A stretch of DNA of 64,000 bases, taken from the NCBI RefSeq assembly GCF_014843845.1, contig NZ_JHQS01000053.1:1-64000 (forward strand), in the 5' to 3' direction. The position numbers were made by a program, and so were the translations under genes. Origin of the DNA: Mesorhizobium amorphae. GTDB taxonomy: Bacteria; Pseudomonadota; Alphaproteobacteria; Rhizobiales; Rhizobiaceae. The notes under the pieces were generated by a model, which saw only the letters and a list, made by a program, of their open reading frames with translations, searched no databases and was not told the origin of the DNA. Shown piece by piece: positions 57,699-64,000 of this stretch (position 1 is its first letter; each line of letters opens with the position of its first letter).

Positions 57699-58049
57699 CC
57701 TTGGCACATGGCTAGAACGGACAAGTTGAACTAGGCATACCTCCGGTTGCGACTCTGGGCTCATCCGATTTGAGGGCCAGAGGACCCAAACACCGCCGTT
57801 TTGGCAGCTAGCAGCGAATCATGACCGGCCTATAACTCGCCAGCCGGCGAACCTACCCCGTTTTCCGGTTAGGTCCGGCGGTCGAACCCCAAGCCACCCC
57901 AGCCCCCCGGCCGCCGGGCCGCTGGACGTTGTTGGCCTGCAAACTTAGCCGTCACATAAAGCCGTGTTTGCGTTGAGGATCTACGAGGCACGCGACACCA
58001 GATGGCGCACCTATCGGCCGCCAGGCCAATTCCTTCACGTCGTCGCATA

Positions 58050-58280
58050 CGAGGGCCGGTGCAGAAGATGCGCAGGCCCTGGTACACCGCCCGCGAGTTC
58101 TCCGAGCTGGGCGAGTACGTCACGCCGCATATCCTTCGCCACACGCGGGCGACTTGGATGATGCAGGCCGGCATTGACCTCTGGAAGGCCGCCGGTGCCG
58201 TCGGCATGTCCGTCAAGATCCTCGAAGAAGTCTACGGCACGCACCATCCCGATTTCCAGAAAGAGGCGGCAGAGGTGTGA
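58050..58280 (+). pseudogene. C-terminal fragment of a tyrosine integrase next to tRNA-Val
   Basis: The frame reads VTPHILRHTRATWMMQAGIDLWKAAGAVGMSVKILEEVYGTHHPDFQKEAAEV and stops at 58278-58280. This is the end of a phage-type integrase with HxxR (HILRH) and the nucleophile Tyr in EEVYG. The N-terminal domains are missing. It lies 57 bases from the 3' end of tRNA-Val, the usual target of such integrases, so it marks a decayed island. Confidence 0.85.
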
Positions 58281-58337
58281 TTGTGGTGCGGAAGTTGTGC
58301 GGAAGGAAATCGAATGACTGCTAAGTGCTTGAAAGGA

Positions 58338-58412
58338 TGGTGGGCGATGCAGGGATTGAACCTGCGACCCCACCCGTGTGAAGGGTGTGCTCTCCCGCTG
58401 AGCTAATCGCCC
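58338..58412 (-). tRNA. tRNA-Val (CAC)
   Basis: On the minus strand a full cloverleaf is present: acceptor GGGCGAT/ATCGCCC, D-arm GCTC...GAGC, anticodon stem CACCC/GGGTG with loop TTCACAC (anticodon CAC), the T-arm with GGTTCAATCC, and an encoded CCA end at 58340-58338. It reads GUG valine codons. Confidence 0.97.
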
Positions 58413-58549
58413 GCTCGTTGCCCGAAGGCCAAGCGAGCCGCGATATAAGGGAGGCTGCCTTGTGAAGTCAAGGCGATGTGCCACCATTCCGACAAGGACT
58501 GAAACGGGGCAAGGCCGGGCAGGCGCCGGAGGCTGATTGCCTTTGTCGC

Positions 58550-59233
58550 TCAGCCGCCGGCCGCGGCGATCAGCCGTTCCGCCAGATCCAGCGTCAGCGC
58601 ATCGAAATGCGAGATCACCGCCGACGGCTCGAATTCGCGCACATGGCGGTCGGTGTAGCCGAAATCGACGGCCACCACCGGAATGCCGGCGGCCTTGGCG
58701 GTGTCGATGTCGGTCTGCGAATCACCGACCATCAGCGCCCGATGCGGGTCGCCGCCGGCCAGCCTGATGGTTTCGGTGAGATGGCGCGGATCGGGCTTGC
58801 GGAAGGCGAACGTGTCCTGGCCGGCGATCGCAGAAAAGTGCTTCGCCAGGCCGAGCGCCTCGATCAGGGCCACAGAATTAGCCTCGTATTTGTTGGTGCA
58901 TACGGCCAGCAGATAGCCGGCCTCCTCGAAGCGGGCGATCGCCTCGACGACGCCGGGGTAGGGGCGCGACTTGCCGGGGATGTTGTCGGTGTAGTGATCG
59001 AGGAACAGTTTCAACAACCGGTCATGCTCCTCCACCGCCAGCGATCGCCGCTGTGCTGCATGGGCGCGTTCGATCATCACCCGGCCGCCATGGCCGACGT
59101 AGCGCTTGAAGCCGGCCTCGTCGACGGCCGCCAGTTCGCTGGCGGCGAGACTGTGGTTGAGGCTGTCGAGCAGATCCGGCGCCGTGTCGACCAGCGTCCC
59201 GTCGAGGTCGAACACGATGATCGGTCTGGTCAT
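58550..59233 (-). CDS. gph: Phosphoglycolate phosphatase
   Basis: A 227-residue HAD-superfamily phosphatase that removes phosphate from 2-phosphoglycolate. Motif I is VFDLDGTLVDT, motif II Thr lies in AVCTNKYE, motif III Lys in FRKPDP, and motif IV is MVGDSQTD. The cap segment and length match Gph/CbbZ. It stands alone, beside tRNA-Val on one side and the putative small RNA on the other. Confidence 0.93.
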   Translation of the reverse strand: MTRPIIVFDLDGTLVDTAPDLLDSLNHSLAASELAAVDEAGFKRYVGHGGRVMIERAHAAQRRSLAVEEHDRLLKLFLDHYTDNIPGKSRPYPGVVEAIARFEEAGYLLAVCTNKYEANSVALIEALGLAKHFSAIAGQDTFAFRKPDPRHLTETIRLAGGDPHRALMVGDSQTDIDTAKAAGIPVVAVDFGYTDRHVREFEPSAVISHFDALTLDLAERLIAAAGG

Positions 59234-59368
59234 GGCCTGTCCTGTGGCGATTGCATGCCGGCAGGCGATAGCGGCTGCGGCGCGTCAAGGCAAGCGGGCT
59301 GGGCAAGCGGGCTGGCAGGCAGTCGAGGCAAGCAGACCCACCGGATTTCGCGGCGAGCCGCCAGAAAT

Positions 59369-59392
59369 GAAAAACCCGCCACGGCGGCGGGT
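59369..59392 (-). terminator. Rho-independent terminator of a minus-strand small RNA
   Basis: On the minus strand ACCCGCC (59392-59386) and GGCGGGT (59380-59374) form a 7-bp stem with a GCCGT loop, followed by TTTTT. No minus-strand protein gene ends here. Confidence 0.75.
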
Positions 59393-59416
59393 CGTTGGCG
59401 CAAATCAGCACCATGG
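59369..59416 (-). ncRNA. Probable small RNA, possibly suhB/mmgR-like
   Basis: A near-consensus promoter (TTGACA-N17-CTATAT, 59451 to 59423) points into a short segment that ends in a rho-independent terminator. The predicted start is near 59416, giving about 48 nt. The transcript carries GCTGATTTGCGCCAACGACC ahead of the terminator. This layout and sequence recall the suhB motif (mmgR) of alphaproteobacteria, but that identification is from memory only. The RNA lies between gph and rpiA, with no protein frame. Confidence 0.6.
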
Positions 59417-59422
59417 ACCAAC

Positions 59423-59451
59423 ATATAGCATACCTGCTGTCACCGTGTCAA
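59423..59451 (-). promoter_or_regulatory. Sigma70-type promoter of the small RNA
   Basis: On the minus strand, TTGACA (59451-59446), a 17-base spacer and CTATAT (59428-59423) match the rhizobial housekeeping consensus almost perfectly. Confidence 0.75.
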
Positions 59452-59592
59452 CGATTTCCAGGACGATATTCCTATGACGGCTGCCCACGCATCGCTCCCT
59501 GCGCGTCGCCAGGCGCACCGCCGCCGCCAAGGGCTTTGACCAGACTGGCAAAAATGTTAGGAGCCCGAGACGCTAGGATCGGGGGCAGCAGC

Positions 59593-60324
59593 ATGGATGC
59601 GAGGCAATTGAAGGTCGAGGCCGCGCGGGCAGCCCTTGCCCATGTGAGCGAAGGCATGCGGCTCGGCATCGGCACCGGCTCGACCGCCGAGGAGTTCGTG
59701 CGGCTGCTCGCCGAAAAGGTCGCCACCGGCCTCACCATCGTCGGCGTGCCGACGTCGGAACGCACCGCGGCGCTCTGCCATGAGCTCGGCGTGCCGCTGT
59801 CGACGCTCGAGGAAACGCCCGAGCTCGACCTCACCATCGACGGCGCCGACGAGGTCGACCCGGCGCTGACCCTGATCAAGGGCGGCGGCGGCGCGCTGCT
59901 GCGCGAGAAGATCGTCGCGGCGGCATCCGGGCGCATGATCGTCATTGCCGACCGTTCGAAAATGGTCGAGACGCTCGGCCGTTTCCCGCTACCGATCGAG
60001 GTCAATCAATTCGGCCTGCGGGCGACCGAAATCGCGGTTCGTGCAGCGGCCAAAAGTCTCGGTCTTTCCGGCCCCATTACATTGAGGATGACGGGGGGCC
60101 AGCCTTTTGTTACAGACGGCGGCCATTTTATCCTCGATGCATCTTTTGGCCGCATTCCGGATACAAGAGCGCTTTCGAATGCTCTCCACGCCATACCGGG
60201 CGTCGTCGAGCACGGTCTTTTCATCGGGCTGGCGTCAGCGGCCATCATCGCCGGCGGCGACGGCATCCAAACCGTCCATGCCGCCCGAAAACCAGGGAGT
60301 TCTACCGACCATGATGTTGCATAA
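59593..60324 (+). CDS. rpiA: Ribose-5-phosphate isomerase A
   Basis: RpiA interconverts ribose 5-phosphate and ribulose 5-phosphate. From MDARQLKVEA (59593) the protein is 243 residues. Signature segments are LGIGTGSTAEEFVRLL (phosphate loop), DLTIDGADEVDPALTLIKGGGGALLREKIV with the catalytic Asp and Lys, and IEVNQFG. The frame extends upstream to 59395, across the small RNA promoter, without similarity. The end overlaps the DUF2059 gene by 14 bases. Confidence 0.96.
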   Translation: MDARQLKVEAARAALAHVSEGMRLGIGTGSTAEEFVRLLAEKVATGLTIVGVPTSERTAALCHELGVPLSTLEETPELDLTIDGADEVDPALTLIKGGGGALLREKIVAAASGRMIVIADRSKMVETLGRFPLPIEVNQFGLRATEIAVRAAAKSLGLSGPITLRMTGGQPFVTDGGHFILDASFGRIPDTRALSNALHAIPGVVEHGLFIGLASAAIIAGGDGIQTVHAARKPGSSTDHDVA

Positions 60325-60925
60325 CCGGGTTCGCAGCCTTTCGGCCATTCTGGTGGCTTCGGCCGTCTTCGCGTTTTCCTCGCCTGTCTTCGCGCAGGAC
60401 GTGACCGAATCGCACCTGAAGGCAGCGCGCGCCGCCGTCGCCGCGATCCACGCCACCGACCCGTTCGACAACATCCTGCCGCAGGCCGCCGCCGCTCTCG
60501 AACAGCAGCTTATCCAGAAGAACCCGGACATGCAGGAACTGATCGGCAAGACCATCACCGACAAGGCGGTGGCATTGGCCTCGCGCCGCGCCGACCTCGA
60601 GAAGGAAGCAGCGCTGGCCTATGCCAAGGTCTTCTCCGAGAAGGAGCTCAGCGACATCGCCGCGTTCTACAGCTCCGACTCCGGCAAGAAGCTGCTCGAC
60701 AGCGGCCCGACCGTGACGCGCGACCTGGTGAAGGCCGCCGACATCTGGCAGAACGGCCTTGCCCGCGATCTCGCCCAGCAGGTCGGCGAAACGCTGGCCG
60801 CGGCGGCGAAGGCCAATGCGCCGGCAGCGCCCGCTGCTCCCGCTGACGCCACGGCCCCGGCGGCTCCCGCCGACGGCGCTGCCCCGGCCGAAGGCGACGC
60901 GCCCGCCGACAACACGCAGAACTGA
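60311..60925 (+). CDS. DUF2059 periplasmic protein
   Basis: A 204-residue exported protein with a signal peptide ending SPVFAQD. The DUF2059 domain reads LIQKNPDMQELIGKTITDKAVALASRRADLEKEAALAYAKVFSEKELSDIAAFYSSDSGKKLLDSGPTVT. The C-terminus is a low-complexity Ala/Pro tail (APAAPADATAPAAPADGAAP). Its start overlaps the rpiA end, so it is coupled to rpiA. Function is unknown. Confidence 0.9.
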   Translation: MMLHNRVRSLSAILVASAVFAFSSPVFAQDVTESHLKAARAAVAAIHATDPFDNILPQAAAALEQQLIQKNPDMQELIGKTITDKAVALASRRADLEKEAALAYAKVFSEKELSDIAAFYSSDSGKKLLDSGPTVTRDLVKAADIWQNGLARDLAQQVGETLAAAAKANAPAAPAAPADATAPAAPADGAAPAEGDAPADNTQN

Positions 60926-60964
60926 TTTACCCCTTGCAGATGGCCTGACGGCCGCTGGACCAGA

Positions 60965-60990
60965 AAGCCCGGTTTATCCGGGCTTTTCTT
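60965..60990 (+). terminator. Rho-independent terminator after rpiA-DUF2059
   Basis: AAGCCCGG (60965-60972) pairs with CCGGGCTT (60978-60985), with a 5-base loop and a T-rich tail. It separates the rpiA unit from gor. Confidence 0.9.
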
Positions 60991-61044
60991 TTGGCCATTG
61001 GCAGCCTACCTGTCTCACACATTTTGAAGGTGCAGGAGCAGTCT

Positions 61045-62436
61045 ATGGCCGGTTACGACTACGATCTTTTCGTCATCGGCGGCGGCTCCGGCGGGGTGAG
61101 GGCGGCGCGTGTCGCGGCCGCACTCGGCAAGCGCGTCGGCATCGCCGAGGAATACCGCTATGGCGGCACCTGCGTCATCCGCGGCTGCGTGCCGAAGAAG
61201 CTCTACGTCTATGCCTCGCAATTTCCCGAGCATTTCGCAGATGCCGCCGGCTATGGCTGGACGGTGCCCGAGGCGAGCTTCGACTGGCCGACGCTGGTCG
61301 CCAACAAGGATCGCGAGATCGCCCGGCTGGAAGCCATCTACGAGAAGAACGTGAGAGGCGCCGGCGGCGAGACCTTCCATTCGCGCGCCATGCTGGTCGA
61401 CCCTCATGTGGTGCATCTTCTCGGCGAGGATCGCACCGTCACCGCCGACCAGATCCTGATCGCCACCGGCGGTCGCCCGGCGCCACATCCGGCACTCCCC
61501 GGTCACGAGCATTGCATCTTTTCAAACGAAGCCTTCGACCTCAAGAAACTGCCGAAGGCGATCATGATCGAGGGCGGCGGCTATATCGCCGTCGAATTCG
61601 CCAACATCTTCCATGGGCTCGGCGTCGACACCACGCTGGTCTATCGCGGCAAGGAGATCCTGTCGCGCTTCGACATGGACCTGCGGCGCACGCTGCACGA
61701 AACCATGGAGAAGAAGGGGATAAAAATCCTCTGTCACGCCGTGTCGGAATGGGTCCGCAAGCGGCCGGACGGGCGGCTGGACGCTTTAGTCACCGGCGGC
61801 AAGGTGCTGACGGTCGACCAGGTCATGCTCGCCATCGGCCGTATCCCCAACACCGAGAACATGGGGCTGGAAGGCGTCGGCATCGAGCTCGGCCAAACCG
61901 GCGCCATTGTTGTCGACCAATACTCCCGCACCAACATCGACAACATCTGGGCGATCGGCGATGTCACCAACCGCGTGCAATTGACCCCGGTGGCGATCCA
62001 CGAGGCGATGTGTTTCATCGAGACCGCCTTCAAGGGCAATCCGACCGCGCCCGATCACGACACCATACCGACGGCGGTATTCTCGCAGCCCGAGATCGGC
62101 ACCGTCGGCCTGGCGGAAGACGAAGCGGTCAAGCGCTTTTCCGACATCGAAATCTACCGTGCCTCATTCCGCCCGATGCGGCACACGCTGTCCGGCCGTG
62201 ACGAGAAGATGCTGATGAAACTGGTGGTCGACGGCGCTTCGAAGAGAGTGCTCGGGGCCCACATCCTCGGGCCGGATGCCGGCGAGATGGCGCAGCTTCT
62301 CGGCATTCCACTGAAGGCCGGGCTGACCAAGGACGACTTCGACCGCACCATGGCCGTGCATCCGACGGCGGCGGAGGAACTGGTCACCATGTACAAGCCG
62401 ACCTACCGCGTGAAGGACGGCCAGCGCATCGATTGA
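61045..62436 (+). CDS. gor: Glutathione-disulfide reductase
   Basis: An FAD/NADPH disulfide reductase. From MAGYDYDLFVIGGGSGGVRAAR (61045) it is 463 residues. The redox motif is GGTCVIRGCVPKK (C-x4-C), the NADPH domain starts IMIEGGGYIAVEFANIFHGLG, and the C-terminal dimer domain has VHPTAAEELVTMY with the catalytic His. It maintains the glutathione pool in the cytoplasm. It stands alone after a terminator; the frame's upstream extension to 60991 is not needed. Confidence 0.95.
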   Translation: MAGYDYDLFVIGGGSGGVRAARVAAALGKRVGIAEEYRYGGTCVIRGCVPKKLYVYASQFPEHFADAAGYGWTVPEASFDWPTLVANKDREIARLEAIYEKNVRGAGGETFHSRAMLVDPHVVHLLGEDRTVTADQILIATGGRPAPHPALPGHEHCIFSNEAFDLKKLPKAIMIEGGGYIAVEFANIFHGLGVDTTLVYRGKEILSRFDMDLRRTLHETMEKKGIKILCHAVSEWVRKRPDGRLDALVTGGKVLTVDQVMLAIGRIPNTENMGLEGVGIELGQTGAIVVDQYSRTNIDNIWAIGDVTNRVQLTPVAIHEAMCFIETAFKGNPTAPDHDTIPTAVFSQPEIGTVGLAEDEAVKRFSDIEIYRASFRPMRHTLSGRDEKMLMKLVVDGASKRVLGAHILGPDAGEMAQLLGIPLKAGLTKDDFDRTMAVHPTAAEELVTMYKPTYRVKDGQRID

Positions 62437-62454
62437 CGCCTGTTCCGACAACAG

Positions 62455-62483
62455 CCCTCGCGGCAACAGGATTGCCGCGAGGG
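62455..62483. terminator. Bidirectional terminator hairpin between gor and mgtE
   Basis: CCCTCGCGGCAA (62455-62466) pairs exactly with TTGCCGCGAGGG (62472-62483) to give a 12-bp stem with a 5-base loop between two convergent genes. Confidence 0.75.
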
Positions 62484-62500
62484 GAGTGCTTGACGTTTGC

Positions 62501-63865
62501 TTAGAGCAGCGTGCCGCGCAGGATGACCAGCGCCACCGAGAAGTAGATCACCAGTCCGGTGACATCGACCAGCGTGGCGACGAACGGCGCCGACGCGCTG
62601 GCGGGGTCGAAGCCGATGCGTTTCAGCGCGAATGGCAGCATCGATCCCGACAGCGAGCCGAAGGTGACGATGCCGACCAGTGCCGCGCCGACGGTCGCCG
62701 CGATCAGCTCCCAGTGCGGGCCGTAGTCGTAGAAGCCGAAATACTGCCACAGCGTGATGCGGCAGACGCCGACGACGCCGAGGATCGATCCCAGCACAAG
62801 CCCGGTCGGCAGTTCGCGCAAGGCCACCCGCCACCAGTCGCCAAGGCCGATCTCGCGCAGCGCCAGTGCGCGGATGACCAGCGAGGTCGCCTGCGAGCCG
62901 GAATTGCCGCCCGAACTCATGATCAGCGGGATGAACAGCGTGAGCACGATTGCCTTTTCCAGCTCGCCTTCATAGCTCTGCATCGCGTTGGCGGTCAGCA
63001 TCTCGCTGATGAACAGCGCGCAGAGCCAGCCCGCACGTTTCTGGATCATGGCGAGAAAGCTCATCTTCATGTAGGGCTCGTCGAGCGCCTCCATGCCGCC
63101 GAAACGATGCACGTCCTCGGTCGTCCCCTCGACCATCGTGTCGATGATGTCGTCGATGGTGACGATGCCGAGGATCTTGCCGTGGTCGACGACCGGAACG
63201 GCGAGCAAATCGTATTTGGAGATCAGCTGCGCCACCTTTTCGCTGTCGGTGAGCGGCGAGACCGTCACCGGCACGCGATCCAGCGCGACATCCATCACCA
63301 GATCGTCCGGCTCGCCGCTGATCAGCCGCCGCAGGCCCGTCGAGCGCACCAGGACATGCGTCTCGGGATCGACGATATAGATCGCGTAGATGGTCTCGCG
63401 CGTCCGCTCGACCTTGCGGATGTAGTCCAGCGTGCGGCCCACGGTCCAATCCGAGGGCACGCTGACGAACTCCGTCGTCATTAGCGACGCCGCGCTGCCT
63501 TCGGGATAGCCCAGAATGGCAAGCAGCGTGGCGCGCAGCGGCGGCGCGAGTTCGACGAGCAGTTCGGAACGCGCCGGTTCTTCCAACTCGCGCAGGATGT
63601 CGGCGGCGCGGTCGACCGACATGGCGGTGAGCAGCTTGCCGGCCTTGGCGCGTGGCAGCGCCTCGACAAGCTCGGATGCGCCGTCGAGCTCCGGCTGGTC
63701 GAAGATCTCGACCAGCCGCTCGAAGGGCACTTCGCAAAGCAGCTCGATCGCCGTTTCGCGAGGCTCGTGGTTCAGGGCCTCGACGACGTCGGCGACGTGA
63801 TCGTTTGCCAGGATACGAGCGATGGCGACGGCCTCGTCGCCCGCTACGGGGGAAAGTTCGTTCAT
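62501..63865 (-). CDS. mgtE: Magnesium transporter MgtE
   Basis: A 454-residue Mg2+ channel. The N-terminal helical domain (ARILANDHVADVVEALNHEPRETAIELLCEVP) is followed by two CBS domains (about 135-255) that sense Mg2+, a plug helix, and five membrane segments with the conserved pore region SSGGNSGSQATSLVIRALALREI. It should import Mg2+ and be closed by high intracellular Mg2+. No partner lies in the window. Confidence 0.95.
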   Translation of the reverse strand: MNELSPVAGDEAVAIARILANDHVADVVEALNHEPRETAIELLCEVPFERLVEIFDQPELDGASELVEALPRAKAGKLLTAMSVDRAADILRELEEPARSELLVELAPPLRATLLAILGYPEGSAASLMTTEFVSVPSDWTVGRTLDYIRKVERTRETIYAIYIVDPETHVLVRSTGLRRLISGEPDDLVMDVALDRVPVTVSPLTDSEKVAQLISKYDLLAVPVVDHGKILGIVTIDDIIDTMVEGTTEDVHRFGGMEALDEPYMKMSFLAMIQKRAGWLCALFISEMLTANAMQSYEGELEKAIVLTLFIPLIMSSGGNSGSQATSLVIRALALREIGLGDWWRVALRELPTGLVLGSILGVVGVCRITLWQYFGFYDYGPHWELIAATVGAALVGIVTFGSLSGSMLPFALKRIGFDPASASAPFVATLVDVTGLVIYFSVALVILRGTLL

Positions 63866-64000
63866 TGGTTCACTCCTTGCCGTCCGGCAGGACGTGAACC
63901 GGTCAGGTCACGTCTAGGCGGACGGCGGTTGCGTTCGACTACTGTCGCCAGGCATGGCGCGGTGACCTTTCTGCTCGCGGGCTAGCGCATGACCCCGAAA
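63866..64000. other. Window end upstream of mgtE
   Basis: This holds the upstream region of mgtE. No gene or clear regulatory element is recognised. Confidence 0.4.

Overview
The window reads as one piece of an alphaproteobacterial chromosome of Mesorhizobium/Phyllobacteriaceae type. It is GC-rich, and it carries a typical rhizobial housekeeping set (dusA, cobT, mobA/mobB, moaA, gph, rpiA, gor, mgtE, Lrp and DUF1289 genes), an Omp25/31-like porin and CTATAT-type promoters. The genus is inferred from gene content and protein style; no search was run.

Layout. (1) 1-8443: the end of an IS630-type transposase, then a compact island of about 8.3 kb inserted in the 5' end of dusA. It is flanked by a 24-bp imperfect direct repeat and carries a minus-strand periplasmic copper operon (His-rich protein, small lipoprotein, TolC-type lipoprotein, multicopper oxidase, cupredoxin, CusF-like and DUF411 proteins), a PQQ sugar dehydrogenase and a decayed tyrosine integrase next to dusA. 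(2) 8444-31770: ordinary chromosome. It holds dusA, a retropepsin-like protease, DUF1289, cobT, a histidine kinase, a frameshifted thermonuclease, a GST, a UDG-family protein, an Lrp regulator, DUF3299, GNAT, AlkD, a 3-HIBADH-type dehydrogenase, a polar amino-acid ABC transporter without its ATPase, molybdenum-cofactor genes, a MarR/hydrolase pair with two clear operators, and an L,D-transpeptidase. (3) 32190-52397: the unusual part, described below. (4) 52398-58412: a decayed zone with gene fragments, a ToxR/TPR regulator, a porin, small proteins and an integrase C-terminus abutting tRNA-Val(CAC). (5) 58550-64000: gph, a probable small RNA, rpiA, DUF2059, gor and mgtE.

The unusual locus begins with a class III nucleotide cyclase with TolB-like and TPR regions. 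Next come a 1442-residue protein that joins a cytochrome P450 to a DyP-type peroxidase through membrane segments, and a CRP-type regulator on the opposite strand. A run of hydrolases follows: a subtilase fused to a gluzincin-like metallopeptidase, a ComEC-like metallo-beta-lactamase-fold protein, a trypsin fused to a NUC1 nuclease, a trypsin with an N-terminal EAD1-like domain, a second protein with an EAD1-like domain, and a membrane-anchored NUC1-like protein whose catalytic motif is lost. None of the hydrolases has a visible signal peptide. A perfect CRP-type operator (TGTGA-N6-TCACA) lies upstream of the hydrolase run, and a near match lies upstream of the P450-DyP gene. I infer a cyclic-nucleotide-controlled intracellular protease/nuclease system of the biological-conflict or regulated-cell-death kind. 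EAD-trypsin proteins have been described computationally, but I do not know this combination.
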